Shown here: positions 34,374-43,139 of the stretch, piece after piece
Layout of the letters: every line of letters starts with the position of its first letter
How positions within the stretch are numbered: position 1 is the first letter of the stretch
NCBI RefSeq assembly: GCF_000718555.1
Contig: NZ_JOAN01000009.1
Location: 136,783-200,782 of the forward strand
DNA from: Micromonospora chokoriensis
Lineage (GTDB): Bacteria > Actinomycetota > Actinomycetes > Mycobacteriales > Micromonosporaceae
Length of the DNA stretch: 64,000 nucleotides
Direction of reading: 5' to 3'
The notes under the pieces: model-generated
What the model saw: only the letters and a program-made list of their open reading frames with translations
Database searches by the model: none
Told to the model about the DNA's origin: nothing
Program-made: the position numbers and the translations under genes

Positions 34374-34410
34374 CGATCGCGATCACGACGGTGCCGCGAT
34401 CGTCGGCAGG
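34366..34410. repeat. Perfect 16-base inverted repeat at the response-regulator truncation
   Basis: CCTGCCGACGATCGCG (34366-34381) and CGCGATCGTCGGCAGG (34395-34410) pair perfectly around 13 bases. The right arm and following bases (GTGCCGCGATCGTCGGC then GATCAC) recur near 35056, after the second lipoprotein gene. It sits where the response-regulator homology ends, and can also act as a terminator for the lipoprotein gene. Confidence 0.7.
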
Positions 34411-34438
34411 ATCACCCATATGCGCGTCGGCGCCTCGG

Positions 34439-35008
34439 TCAGCCGGCCTTACCGTTGCCGGAATCCGGAAGCGGATACTGCTCCTCGCACGCCCGGGCGG
34501 CTGGCGCGAAGTTGGGCTTGTTGACCATCCGGTAGTGGGCCTCCTTCTCGCCTGGGATGCCTGCGGCGTTCGGGTCGGGGTCTTTGTATTCGGTAATTCC
34601 GTGTTCCCTCATGCACACGGCGAATTTCCTATCCCTTTCCAGCGCTTCCGCAAAAGCCTTGTTGTCGAGGTCTTGCACGGGCGCATCGGGCAGCGGGAAC
34701 AGCGTCACGCACTCCTGTACCCGCGAGTCGTTGAGGTTGTCCGTGGGATAATCGCCAAGCAGTTGAGGTGCCCCACGTCCGTTGTAGCGCACAGTGGTGA
34801 AACCGCGGTCGTTCAGGCATTTCACGTGGTCGCGGAACTGCTTGTCGTACGCGGCCAACTCCGCGGACTCACCGGTTGACGCGGCGTCCTTTGGCTCCTC
34901 GGACGAACACGCCGCCATCGCCACCACCAGAAGGGAAAGGCAAGCGGCAACCGCTGCGTGCTGTCGCCAACCCCTCGAACGCATTTCTGGCCGCTGTCTG
35001 AGCAGCAT
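34439..35008 (-). CDS. Lipoprotein with CMRxHG motif, copy 1
   Basis: A 189-residue lipoprotein. A basic start MLLRQRPEMRSRGWRQH leads into a hydrophobic stretch and a lipobox-like AMAAC (Cys34). The mature part has paired motifs VKCLNDRGFTTV and FAVCMREHGITEYKDPD, then ARACEEQYPLP, so four or more Cys could form disulfides outside the membrane. The CMRxHG-(x)-PDP pattern recurs in actinobacterial lipoproteins next to MacAB-like exporters. ATG 35008 follows GGGGAGG at close spacing. It is a tandem duplicate of the next gene, with very similar N-terminal thirds. Confidence 0.82.
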   Translation of the reverse strand: MLLRQRPEMRSRGWRQHAAVAACLSLLVVAMAACSSEEPKDAASTGESAELAAYDKQFRDHVKCLNDRGFTTVRYNGRGAPQLLGDYPTDNLNDSRVQECVTLFPLPDAPVQDLDNKAFAEALERDRKFAVCMREHGITEYKDPDPNAAGIPGEKEAHYRMVNKPNFAPAARACEEQYPLPDSGNGKAG

Positions 35009-35099
35009 GGTGCCTCCCCTGATCGGTGTTTCAGTAACGGAACTTCAGCAGTAGGTGCCGCGATCGTCGGCGGATCACGGGTGCGTGTCGTTGCTTTGG

Positions 35100-35675
35100 T
35101 CAGCCAACCCCGCCGCCGCTGGTCCGAGGCATTGGAAATTGCTCCTCGCACGCCTGGAGCGCGGGCGCCCAGGCCGGCTTGGCCTGCAACCGCAGGTAGC
35201 CCGCCTTCCCGCCCGGGTACTCTATGCCGCCGCCCGCTTCCGGGTCCGGAAACTCGGTGACTCCGTGTTCCCTCATACACACGGCGAATTTCCTATCCCT
35301 TTCCAACACTTCCGCAGAAGGCTTGTTGTCAAGGCCATGCACGGGCTCCTCCGGCACCGGGAACAGTCTTACGCACTCCAGCACCTTCGGATCGTTTGGC
35401 TGGTAAATGGGATAATCGGTAAGCAGTTGAGGCGCGTCGCGGCCGTTGTAGCGCACAGTGGCAAAACCGTGGTCGTTCAGGCATTTCACGTGGTCGCGGA
35501 ACTGCTTGTCGTACGCGGCCAACTCCGCGGACTCGCCGGTTGACGCGGCGTCCTTTGGCTCATCCTCCGACGAACACGCCGCCATCGCCACCACCAGAAG
35601 GGAAAGGCAAGCGGCAACCGCTGTGTGCTGTCGCCAACCCCTCGAACGCATTTCCGGCCTCTGTCTGAGCAGCAT
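35100..35675 (-). CDS. Lipoprotein with CMRxHG motif, copy 2
   Basis: A 191-residue paralogue of the preceding lipoprotein. From MLLRQRPEMRSRGWRQH through CSS and AAYDKQFRDHVKCLNDHGF the two are almost identical; they diverge in the C-terminal half (EFPDPEAGGGIEYPGGKAGY here). ATG 35675 is used by analogy with copy 1, with GGGAGG just upstream; a longer frame exists. It lies between the ABC permease and copy 1 on the same strand, so it probably belongs to the exporter operon. A role as substrate-binding or docking partner of the exporter is inferred. Confidence 0.82.
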   Translation of the reverse strand: MLLRQRPEMRSRGWRQHTAVAACLSLLVVAMAACSSEDEPKDAASTGESAELAAYDKQFRDHVKCLNDHGFATVRYNGRDAPQLLTDYPIYQPNDPKVLECVRLFPVPEEPVHGLDNKPSAEVLERDRKFAVCMREHGVTEFPDPEAGGGIEYPGGKAGYLRLQAKPAWAPALQACEEQFPMPRTSGGGVG

Positions 35676-35763
35676 GATGCCTCCCATGATGGGTTTTTCG
35701 GTAACGGATTTCAGCAATAGCGGCGTCAGCCGTCAGTTGATCGAACTCGAAAGATGTCGAGTC

Positions 35764-36969
35764 TCAGGAAGCGGCGAGGGCTTCCGTCGGGGTCAGGCGC
35801 GCAGCGCGTACGGCGGGGTAGAGCCCCGCGATCGCGCCGATCACCAGCGTGGCCGCGAAGGCTCCCGCTGTCGCCCAGATCGGCAGCGCAGCCGGCCAGT
35901 GGCGGGTAGCCGCGTAGGCCACCGTGACGAGGACTCCGATCAGGACACCGCCAATGCCGCCGAGCGTGGACAGCAGTAGCGATTCCATCAGGAACTGCAT
36001 CAGGATCTGACTGCGAGTCGCCCCCAGTGATCGGCGTAACCCGATCTCGGCGCGACGTTCGAGCACGGAGATGACCATCGTGTTCGTGACGCCGATCCCG
36101 CCGACCAGCAGCGCCACCGCCCCAAGCCCGAGGAGCAGGCCACTGAGGGTGTCCTCAGTGATCATCTTGGCGGCCAGCGCCTCGGAGGGCCGGGAGACCA
36201 GTACCTCTCGGGGGGCCTGGGGCTTGACGGTCCGGGGCAGCAGGGTGCGTACGCCGGCCGCGGCGTTCTCCGCGGTACGGGTGTAGATCGTCGTGGCGAT
36301 CCCTTTGAAGCCGAGGTACTTCTGTGCGGCCGACCAGCTGACGAACACGGCGTTGTTCAACTCGTCGGCGATCTCCACGGGCGCGAGGATCCCGACCACA
36401 CCGAAGCGCTGTCTGCCGATCACCACCTGTGGCTGGGACTCGACGTCGTCGATCCCCAGACGCTGTGCCGCCGTCCAGCCGAGCACGGCGGTAGGGAACT
36501 CGTCGGTGGAAGCGTTGAGCCAACGACCGTCGACCGGGCTGAAGCCGATCGTCTCCGCCAGGCTCGCCTGGCTGGCGATCACGGCCATGCTTCCCGTCTC
36601 ACCGGTCCCCACGTGTTCGTTGCGGTACACGTAGACGCCGTTCAACGACCCGACCGCCGCCACCGACTCCACCGCTGCCACACGCGAGATCATCGGAGTG
36701 GCTTCCTGCGGCAGTTGAGTCCGCTTGCCGTCCGGGGTCTTCCCTGGCTCGATCTTCAACAGGTCGGTACCAAGCCGATCCAGTTGCCGGTCAAGCTCGG
36801 CCTGGCTCGAACTTGAGATCCCCACGACGCCGATCATCGCGGCGATACCGATGGCGATGCCGAGGGCCGACAGAAGAACCCGCAGCCGCCGAGACCGCAG
36901 CCCTGCCGCACCGACCTGAAGCAGGTCACGCAGGGAAAGCTTGCCGGGGCGGGGAGGTGGGATGCTCAT
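35764..36969 (-). CDS. MacB-type ABC transporter permease
   Basis: A 401-residue permease with the MacB layout: one N-terminal membrane segment ([25 protein letters not shown]), a ~200-residue external domain, and three C-terminal segments ([40 protein letters not shown] in overlapping parts; [45 protein letters not shown]). The motif [13 protein letters not shown] is the usual coupling region. It overlaps the ATPase gene stop by four bases. MacB proteins use mechanotransmission to push periplasmic or external substrates out, often peptides or antibiotics. Confidence 0.93.
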   Translation of the reverse strand: MSIPPPRPGKLSLRDLLQVGAAGLRSRRLRVLLSALGIAIGIAAMIGVVGISSSSQAELDRQLDRLGTDLLKIEPGKTPDGKRTQLPQEATPMISRVAAVESVAAVGSLNGVYVYRNEHVGTGETGSMAVIASQASLAETIGFSPVDGRWLNASTDEFPTAVLGWTAAQRLGIDDVESQPQVVIGRQRFGVVGILAPVEIADELNNAVFVSWSAAQKYLGFKGIATTIYTRTAENAAAGVRTLLPRTVKPQAPREVLVSRPSEALAAKMITEDTLSGLLLGLGAVALLVGGIGVTNTMVISVLERRAEIGLRRSLGATRSQILMQFLMESLLLSTLGGIGGVLIGVLVTVAYAATRHWPAALPIWATAGAFAATLVIGAIAGLYPAVRAARLTPTEALAAS

Positions 36970-37724
36970 GCCGTACGCCCGATCACCGGAAGCACGACCG
37001 TACGGTCGGCCTTCTCAGCGGTGGCGTCACCCTGCCTGCTGCGCTTGCCGATTCCCGCGCCACTGTCGTGCGAGATCACACCGTCGGATATCTCGACCTG
37101 CCGCGGCAGACGTGCCGCCAGTTCGCGGTCGTGGGTGATGATCAGGACGGTGGTGCCGGCCGCGTGGAGGTCCGTCAGCAGGCCGAGAACGGTGGCGCCC
37201 GAGTTGGAGTCGAGATTGCCGGTCGGTTCGTCGGCCAGCAGCAGTGGCGGGTTGCCAATCAGGGCACGAGCGATCGCCACCCGCTGCCGCTCGCCACCGG
37301 ACAGCTCGTGCGGCCGGTGGTGCAGGCGATGTCCGAGACCAACGCGTTCCAGGGCCGCGTCCGCACGTTCACGTCGTTCTCGGATGGCGACGCTCGAATA
37401 CAGCAGCCCGTCGGCCACGGCGTCGCGTACCGGCACGCCCGACGTCAGGTGGAACTGCTGGAACACGAAGCCAATCGTGGTGGCCCGGAGCCCGGACAGT
37501 TGCCGGTCGGTGAGGGTGGCGACATCGTGCCCACCGATACGTACCTGCCCTGACGTCGGCTTGTCCAGGGTGCCGATCAGGTTGAGCAGGCTGGACTTGC
37601 CGGACCCGGAGCGGCCGACCACCGCCAGCGCCTCGCCGTACCCGACCGCAAGGGAGACGCCGCGCACGGCCTGCACCCCGCCGGGGTAGACCTTGGTGAC
37701 GTCCGTCAGCTCGACCACGTTCAC
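36966..37724 (-). CDS. ABC transporter ATP-binding protein (MacB/LolD type)
   Basis: A 252-residue ATPase. Walker A is [11 protein letters not shown]-loop GFVFQQFHL, signature [13 protein letters not shown], Walker [10 protein letters not shown] and H-switch [10 protein letters not shown]. The sequence ([33 protein letters not shown]) is that of the MacB/LolD/FtsE group. Both ends overlap neighbours by four bases (permease downstream, adaptor upstream), so the three transporter genes are coupled. Confidence 0.95.
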   Translation of the reverse strand: MNVVELTDVTKVYPGGVQAVRGVSLAVGYGEALAVVGRSGSGKSSLLNLIGTLDKPTSGQVRIGGHDVATLTDRQLSGLRATTIGFVFQQFHLTSGVPVRDAVADGLLYSSVAIRERRERADAALERVGLGHRLHHRPHELSGGERQRVAIARALIGNPPLLLADEPTGNLDSNSGATVLGLLTDLHAAGTTVLIITHDRELAARLPRQVEISDGVISHDSGAGIGKRSRQGDATAEKADRTVVLPVIGRTA

Positions 37725-38809
37725 TGCGGCATCACCACCGTCACGCCTTCAGCAATGCCGTCGCCGCTGATCTCGACCTTGCCACTGGAGAAGAGTCCCG
37801 TCTGGACCGGTACCACCCGGCTGGTCGCGCCTTCCCGGATCTCGACACCGAAGCCACGGTCCCCGATCGCCAGCAGCGCGTGAACGGGCACCGCGAGAAC
37901 GTTGGCGTGCTCTTCGGTGACGAACACGACGTCCACCCGCCCAGGCGGAAGCTCGCCCTTGTGTTGCAGGTTCAGCAACACCGTCACCTGCGGCTCGGCG
38001 TCGCCCGCAGGCGGCGCCGCCTGTTCCGACTCCTGGCCGCCGGGGGAGGGAGGCTCTACGACACTCGCGACGGTCGCCTGCACAGCGGTGCCGTCAGGCA
38101 GCGTGACGGTGGCTTTCGCCCCCTTCTTGGACAGCTCCGGCTTGGCTGCCGGCACCGATGCCGTGACGATCCGATTCGTCGGGCTAGCGGTGAGAACGTC
38201 AGCGCTGGCTGGCGTACCGAGTCGCGCGGAGTGCGAGACGACGCGGACAGCTCCCGGCGCCACGATCACCGTGGCCGGGTCGACCACGCCCGTCGGCTCC
38301 AGGCCAAGGTCGGTCTGCCAGCGTTTGACGGCCGCCGTGGTGGAGGCGGTGAAATTCTCGTCGGCGTCGAAGCCCGTGTAATTCAGGTCCCGCAGGTTGG
38401 TCTCCAACTGCCCGACATCCGGCCCCTTCGCGCCTACGTTGATGGGGCGGTAGAACGGCAGGTTGCCGTAGAGCAGCACGACCGGATTGTTGTCCGCGCG
38501 CAGCAGGGGCTGCCCCCGCTTGACGGTGCTGCCGACCGGTGCCAGCCAGGTCAGGGTGCCGGCAGCCCGTGAGGTCACTGGAAGCGGCTGCCCGTATCCG
38601 ACCTCGCCAGTCGCGTTCACGGCCACGGTGACGGTGGTACGCGTCACCGTCGCGGTGCCGAGCGGAGGCTTGCCCCCAGTCTCTTTCGGGTCGCCACCGA
38701 ACTTGAGGCCTCCGGACAGGGCCGCCGCCACTGCGGCGACCGCGACGACGCCAACCACCCCCAACACGACCCGCGGTTTCCCGCCCAATGCCCTGCGCGA
38801 GCCGCTCAT
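37721..38809 (-). CDS. Membrane-fusion-type adaptor with peptidoglycan-binding domain
   Basis: A 362-residue protein from ATG 38809, chosen because GGAGG lies 6 bases upstream. A single N-terminal anchor ([21 protein letters not shown]) is followed by HlyD/RND-like strands ([36 protein letters not shown]), a peptidoglycan-binding-like insert ([37 protein letters not shown]) and the beta-barrel portion. In Gram-positive actinobacteria such adaptors replace MacA and may dock the MacB pump to the wall. It is the first gene of the operon. Confidence 0.9.
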   Translation of the reverse strand: MSGSRRALGGKPRVVLGVVGVVAVAAVAAALSGGLKFGGDPKETGGKPPLGTATVTRTTVTVAVNATGEVGYGQPLPVTSRAAGTLTWLAPVGSTVKRGQPLLRADNNPVVLLYGNLPFYRPINVGAKGPDVGQLETNLRDLNYTGFDADENFTASTTAAVKRWQTDLGLEPTGVVDPATVIVAPGAVRVVSHSARLGTPASADVLTASPTNRIVTASVPAAKPELSKKGAKATVTLPDGTAVQATVASVVEPPSPGGQESEQAAPPAGDAEPQVTVLLNLQHKGELPPGRVDVVFVTEEHANVLAVPVHALLAIGDRGFGVEIREGATSRVVPVQTGLFSSGKVEISGDGIAEGVTVVMPQ

Positions 38810-39086
38810 CGAATTCCTCCATTGGTGGCGCGCGACTGCGGCAGCCACCGAGCGCATCCTGGCCGCGCCAGCACGGCGGTTGTCTGAGCTGCCTTGCCGT
38901 TCCGCGCAGCCCAGCCCAGGGTCTGCCCGTCTGGCCGACCATCGGGGCGGACTTCCAGCCCGGTGGTCGGCTCCGACCTGGCCGCGTGTTCACGACCAAA
39001 CATCATCTTTTCTCCGAACTGACTCAGTGGCAGGCGCGCGACAGCCCCTCATCTGACCTGCACAGAAGGCGAGGGCGACGCAGGGT
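38810..39086. promoter_or_regulatory. Divergent promoter region, 277 bases
   Basis: It lies between the exporter operon (minus) and the membrane-protein gene (plus). No palindrome longer than a few bases and no -10/-35 match that I trust was found. It should hold the promoter of the adaptor-ATPase-permease-lipoprotein operon. Confidence 0.4.
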
Positions 39087-40610
39087 GTGTTCACGGATGC
39101 GATCCGGCGGTCGCTCTCGATCAACAGTTCAGCAGAGCCCGGGTATGGGGAACATAAGCGCGCCACCGCGAAGGACCCACCGGGTCGGCGTGGAAGGCGC
39201 TTTGACCCCGTGCTGGACGATGAGTTGGTGAAGGTACGGCGTTCGTACTTCGACCGTCTCGTCGTCCTGCTGTTTGGGATGCTGATGCTCTTCGGAGCTG
39301 TCTCGATCGTCTACACGGCGGTGACGACTGATATCGGCTGGGTCGGCCTGCTCCTGTTCGCCGGGGCTATGGCGTTCGGCCTGGCGCTAGGTGGCCAGTT
39401 GGTGCGGCACGCCGTGCTGCCGTTCCGCGTCGATGTCGACTCGCATGGGTGGTCGTTGCGGACCCCGAAGCTCAACCACCACCTGCGGTGGGACGAGGTT
39501 GACGCGGTTGTGCTGGCCGATGCTCCCGCAAACGCCGGCCAACGCATCCCGGCGGGTCCGCGGTTGCTCTTGGTGCCTGCGGTCGGAGTGGGCCTGGGCG
39601 TTCCGCTTCCTGAAGAGGTGGACGGCCAGGCAGCCATCGAACTGTTTCAGCTCGACGAGGTGGCCTGCACAGAGGACCAGCTCGTACGGGACGTGACGGT
39701 GCTGGCCGGCGACCGCTTTCACGATCTGCGCCGACGTCCGATCCCGCCGGCTGACGGGATCCCGTTGCGGCGCTTTCCCGACGAGCCGGACAGTGCCCGG
39801 TTGACGCGATGGCTGGACCGGCGTCAGGCCCTGCTGTTTGTCGGCTGGTACCTGCTCGTCCTTGTCCCTACGCTGACGCTCATCGTCTGGGCGGCACAGC
39901 GCAGCGAGTTGCTCGGCGTCATCGTGCTTGTCGTGTCCCTGGTGACGATCGGCACCGTCACCTCCAAGGTCCGGGCCACCGTTGACTGCTGCCGGGACCT
40001 GGTCGACAGGGCAGAGTCGATCAACGGCGCGGACCTGGTAATCAATCTTGAGATCTTGTCTGGCCGGACAAGCCTGCATTCTGGGATCGTCAGCGTGCTG
40101 CCACCGGGCTCGTTGAAGGGCTTCGGCAAGGCGTGGCTGCTCACGCAATCGGCAGACGATGGCGTTCCAAACCCGATCTTGCTTCTCAGCGACCCGCGCA
40201 CCGGACGGGTACGCAGCCGGGACGACCTCCAGACACTGGAGGCGGTCCTGCGTGTCGCCCCCGACGAACGGTCACGGGCCGCAGGCCGGCAACTCGAAGA
40301 ATTGGCCGTGCAGGCGTCGGCATCTGCCCTGTCGCCCCACACGCCCTCGTCAGAAGCTCCGCCAGCTTCCGCATACGCCACTGCCCTCTGGCAGGCATCG
40401 AAAGGTGTGGGGCGTGCTGTTGTGCTGCTCGGCGTCCCGGTCACCGTTGCGATCGCGGGCGGCTGGGTGGTCGAGAACTCGGCCTTCGTGGGGCCCGCCC
40501 TGATCATCGCCGCCGTCTGCCTGTTCGGCATCTGGATCTTCTACGCGCTGTACCGCGTACTGCGGCTGCTCGGGGCACTGTTCGCGATCGTCGCGCGCAT
40601 GTTCCGCTAG
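39087..40610 (+). CDS. Multi-pass membrane protein of unknown function
   Basis: A 507-residue protein with about six membrane segments: FDRLVVLLFGMLMLFGAVSIVY, VGLLLFAGAMAFGLALGG, ALLFVGWYLLVLVPTLTLIVW, LLGVIVLVVSLVTIGTV, VVLLGVPVTVAIAGGWVV and ALIIAAVCLFGIWIFYALY. Between the second and third lies a PH-like beta-rich region (FRVDVDSHGWSLRTPKLNHHLRWDEVDAVVLAD in parts), common in actinobacterial membrane proteins. GTG 39087 is used; a nearby GTG at 39085 is out of frame. It converges with the expansin-like gene. The function is unknown. Confidence 0.75.
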   Translation: MFTDAIRRSLSINSSAEPGYGEHKRATAKDPPGRRGRRFDPVLDDELVKVRRSYFDRLVVLLFGMLMLFGAVSIVYTAVTTDIGWVGLLLFAGAMAFGLALGGQLVRHAVLPFRVDVDSHGWSLRTPKLNHHLRWDEVDAVVLADAPANAGQRIPAGPRLLLVPAVGVGLGVPLPEEVDGQAAIELFQLDEVACTEDQLVRDVTVLAGDRFHDLRRRPIPPADGIPLRRFPDEPDSARLTRWLDRRQALLFVGWYLLVLVPTLTLIVWAAQRSELLGVIVLVVSLVTIGTVTSKVRATVDCCRDLVDRAESINGADLVINLEILSGRTSLHSGIVSVLPPGSLKGFGKAWLLTQSADDGVPNPILLLSDPRTGRVRSRDDLQTLEAVLRVAPDERSRAAGRQLEELAVQASASALSPHTPSSEAPPASAYATALWQASKGVGRAVVLLGVPVTVAIAGGWVVENSAFVGPALIIAAVCLFGIWIFYALYRVLRLLGALFAIVARMFR

Positions 40611-40644
40611 GACGTCGACCACCGAGGCCGTCAATCGCGTGCGG

Positions 40645-41580
40645 TCAGCAGCGATGGCTGTCGAGCGGGGCGGCGCCGGCGAGGGCTTCGACTGTCGTCG
40701 TCGGTGCGACCGACTCCGTCGGGGTCGGCGAGGGCGGGGCGGCGCTCGCCGTGGGGGTCGGCGGGGCCGAGGGCGAAGCGCTGGGCGTGGGGGAGGTGTT
40801 GACCAGGGCAGCCGTGCTGCGTTGGACCTGCTTCGAGACCATCCGGATGGCGGTGGCGGTCGTCTGCTGTCCGTACACGTCGGTGACCCTGATGCTGTAG
40901 GGCCCGGGGCCGATCCCGTCCTCGACGGTCCAGTAGTTGTCGGTCTGGCGGGCGGCCTTGCGGAAGCCCCCGGTGGGGCCCTTAGCCTCGACCGCACGCA
41001 GCGGGTTGCCATGGTTGCCGACCTGCACCGCGAACCAATACTGCGATGCGCCGCTCTTCATCCGGAAGGTGAGGCCGCCGGTGATCGGCGGGTTCACCAC
41101 CGCCCGGTACGTCACGGGTGCGATGCCCTGCGCCCGGTCGGCGATCCGGGCGAAGGCCTCGTTTGAGAGGTCGATCTTGCCGGGCCCGCAGCCGCCGCAC
41201 TGGTCCATGACCATGACCCGGACCTTGCCCTTCGGGCCGCTCACGTCCAGGTAACTGCCGCAGGCCGCCGCCCTGGAGTATTCGGATGCGCCGAGCGCCA
41301 CGTAGAGGCGGTCCGCCGGAGGGCTCGGGAAGGAGCAGGTGCCGCCCGAGCGGCCCGCGTCATAGAAGCTGGCCTTGCCCTTGTGGACGGTGTTGCCGGT
41401 CGGTGGCGCGGCGCAGGCCGGGGTGGCGCCGTCGCGTACGGCGAGGGTGATGCCGAGGACGGCGGCCAGGGCGGTGACCCCGGCACCGGCCAGCCAGTGT
41501 CTGACCCGCCGACTCGACCGGGGCGTGCCGTTGTCGCTGGCCGGGGTGTCGTTTTCGGGGGCCACGCCTGGTGCCGTCAC
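40645..41580 (-). CDS. Expansin-like secreted protein
   Basis: A 311-residue protein. The N-terminus has a membrane/signal segment (HWLAGAGVTALAAVLGITLAV). Residues ~65-160 are a double-psi beta-barrel: KGKASFYDAGRSGGTCSFPSP, CGSYLDVSGPKGKVRVMVMDQCGGCGPGKIDLSNEAF, including the expansin H/D-type catalytic-site region and paired Cys. Residues ~160-245 resemble the second expansin domain (ITGGLTFRMKSGASQYWFAVQVGNHG). The tail is Pro/Ser/Thr/Ala-rich. Bacterial expansins loosen plant cell walls without hydrolysis. The GTG start at 41580 lacks a good ribosome-binding site; GTG 41565 is an alternative. Confidence 0.85.
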   Translation of the reverse strand: MTAPGVAPENDTPASDNGTPRSSRRVRHWLAGAGVTALAAVLGITLAVRDGATPACAAPPTGNTVHKGKASFYDAGRSGGTCSFPSPPADRLYVALGASEYSRAAACGSYLDVSGPKGKVRVMVMDQCGGCGPGKIDLSNEAFARIADRAQGIAPVTYRAVVNPPITGGLTFRMKSGASQYWFAVQVGNHGNPLRAVEAKGPTGGFRKAARQTDNYWTVEDGIGPGPYSIRVTDVYGQQTTATAIRMVSKQVQRSTAALVNTSPTPSASPSAPPTPTASAAPPSPTPTESVAPTTTVEALAGAAPLDSHRC

Positions 41581-41638
41581 GGCGTTTGATGTTGCCGCAC
41601 CAGGCTGTGGCAGCGCAAAGCCGTCCCACCGATCGTCA

Positions 41639-41690
41639 CTCGCCGGATCGGCGGGGGTGCAATCCGTTGAGGGCGGTGGCGATGACGCGG
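41639..41690. repeat. 52-base direct repeat, left copy (remnant of a TetR 3' end)
   Basis: Matches 42414-42465 at 51 of 52 bases. On the minus strand it encodes RVIATALNGLHPRRSGE followed by a stop, equal to the C-terminus of the TetR gene (RVIATALNGLRPRRSGETG). The TM-anchored gene 41720-42286 lies between the copies. No terminal inverted repeat or transposase accompanies it. Confidence 0.85.
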
Positions 41691-41719
41691 CGTGACTCGC
41701 GGCCCTCGCTCCGGCGGGT

Positions 41720-42286
41720 TTACCGCTCCCGCACCGAGAGGGCGGCTCGCTCAGGACGCGACACCGTCAATGCCGCGACATCCCGCCGGGAAAATTGCCC
41801 GGGGACGCTCAGTCCAGCCCTGGCGTTCGAATGGAAGTTGTTCAGAGCTTTCACCCACTCGTCGGCGAGAGCGTGCCACGTCTCGTCGTCTAGCTTCTTG
41901 CCCTGCCGGGCAGGCTGCTCAAGCTGCCAGACGGCGCGGTTCAGCTCGTGCGCCGCCTCGATGGTGGGCGCGTCGGCTAGTAGAGGTAGCGCTTCGAACG
42001 CTTCGGATCTGCGTAACTCGACGTCGGCGAGCTCTCGAAGCAACGCCTCAATGTCGCTCTCAGGTACGCCCTCTATGCGGCCTGCGTGAACCTGGTTCGC
42101 TCGAGTGCCGGCCATTTTTGCCGCTGAAACGTAGGACACGTAGGCATCCAGTCGACGCTGATCCCACCGGACCTGCAGCTCCCTGGCAAATCTGTCCCGG
42201 TCGGTCAGTCTGCCTACGACGTAGGTGCCGGCTGCTCCCGAAAGCACTGCGATCACGGCCGCTAACGCGGTGATTGCTTGATCCAT
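41720..42286 (-). CDS. Membrane-anchored protein of unknown function
   Basis: A 188-residue protein starting MDQAITALAAVIAVLSGAAGTYVVGRLTDRDRFARELQVRWDQRRLDAY (in parts): one N-terminal membrane segment, then a long charged helical cytoplasmic domain (IEALLRELADVELRRSEAFEALPLL; WHALADEWVKALNNFHSNARAGL). This single-TM plus helical-bundle layout is common among actinobacterial proteins of unknown role. It sits between two copies of a TetR 3' end, so it was probably inserted or carried in by a duplication. ATG 42286 is chosen since the TM follows directly. Confidence 0.7.
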   Translation of the reverse strand: MDQAITALAAVIAVLSGAAGTYVVGRLTDRDRFARELQVRWDQRRLDAYVSYVSAAKMAGTRANQVHAGRIEGVPESDIEALLRELADVELRRSEAFEALPLLADAPTIEAAHELNRAVWQLEQPARQGKKLDDETWHALADEWVKALNNFHSNARAGLSVPGQFSRRDVAALTVSRPERAALSVRER

Positions 42287-42404
42287 CGTCGACGCATCCC
42301 TCCGCTCTCTGCAGACGGCACGCACGGTAGCGGCACAGGTCAAGTTCACCATCCGGCGATGCGGGCTGCCAGGACGGGGGCCAGGGGAGGAGGGTCGATG
42401 GTGC

Positions 42405-43013
42405 TTACCCTGTCTCGCCGGATCGGCGGGGGCGCAATCCGTTGAGGGCGGTGGCGATGACGCGGTCGGCGTACTCGGCGGTGAGCGGCCCACTGCGTTG
42501 CAGCCAGCGACTGAACAACGGCCCCCAGATCAGGTCCACCGCAACATCGAGGTCGACGTCGTTGGCGAGTTGGCCCGCCCGCTGGGCGCTGCGCAGGCGT
42601 TGCCGCTTTGCCTCCTTCAACGGCCCGTCCAACCGTTCGGCGTACGCCGCTGCCAGCTCGGGGTCGAGCGCGATCTCGGTGGCCAGCGCGCGCATCGGTT
42701 GCTCGTACCGGGGATCGTTCATCTCCGCGACCGTGGCGTGCAGCACCGTGGTCAGGTCCGCCGTCAGGTCGCCGGTGTCCGGCAGGGTCGGCGGCCCACC
42801 CTCGGTGGCTTCGCTGAGCATGAGGAACGCGTCGAAGATGACCGCGCCTTTCGACGGCCACCAGCGGTAGATGGTCTGTTTGCCGACACCGGCCCGCGCG
42901 GCGATGCCCTCGATGCTGACCTTCGCGTAACCGACCTCCTGAAGCAGGTCGAAGGCCGCGCTGAGGATGGCGCGTCGCGAGGTCTCTCTCCGGCGGGCCG
43001 TGTTGGGCGTCAT
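42405..43013 (-). CDS. TetR/AcrR-family regulator
   Basis: A 202-residue regulator. HTH at residues ~12-58: RRAILSAAFDLLQEVGYAKVSIEGIAARAGVGKQTIYRWWPSKGAVIFDAF (in overlapping parts). The C-terminal ligand domain (LHATVAEMNDPRYEQPMRALATEIALDPELAAAY; WGPLFSRWLQRSGPL) matches TetR_C_11. It is divergent from an SDR gene with two near-identical operators between. The last 17 codons are duplicated at 41639-41690. Confidence 0.93.
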   Translation of the reverse strand: MTPNTARRRETSRRAILSAAFDLLQEVGYAKVSIEGIAARAGVGKQTIYRWWPSKGAVIFDAFLMLSEATEGGPPTLPDTGDLTADLTTVLHATVAEMNDPRYEQPMRALATEIALDPELAAAYAERLDGPLKEAKRQRLRSAQRAGQLANDVDLDVAVDLIWGPLFSRWLQRSGPLTAEYADRVIATALNGLRPRRSGETG

Positions 43014-43032
43014 GAGCGGTCACGATAGCAGT

Positions 43033-43053
43033 GGCGAGACGAACCGTCTCGTC
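43033..43053. promoter_or_regulatory. TetR operator 1
   Basis: Core GAGACGAACCGTCTC (43036-43050), an imperfect palindrome lying 20 bases upstream of the TetR start. A matching site is exactly 60 bases away, which places both on one DNA face if helical repeat is ~10 bases. It probably mediates autorepression. Confidence 0.7.
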
Positions 43054-43092
43054 TTGACGACGTCGGTGGAGAAGTCCTAGCCTTCCCTTCAT

Positions 43093-43113
43093 GGCGAGAC
43101 GGACCGTCTCGTC
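43093..43113. promoter_or_regulatory. TetR operator 2
   Basis: Core GAGACGGACCGTCTC (43096-43110), a perfect 7-base inverted repeat around one base. It differs from operator 1 at a single position over 21 bases. It lies 27 bases before the SDR start and likely represses the SDR gene. Confidence 0.75.
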
Positions 43114-43139
43114 TCGGGTGAACCGAAGTGGAGACCGAG

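Noticed and set aside
41639..42465. Insertion sequence bounded by 52-base target duplications
   Set aside because: No transposase or terminal inverted repeats, and target duplications of this length are not typical of insertion sequences.
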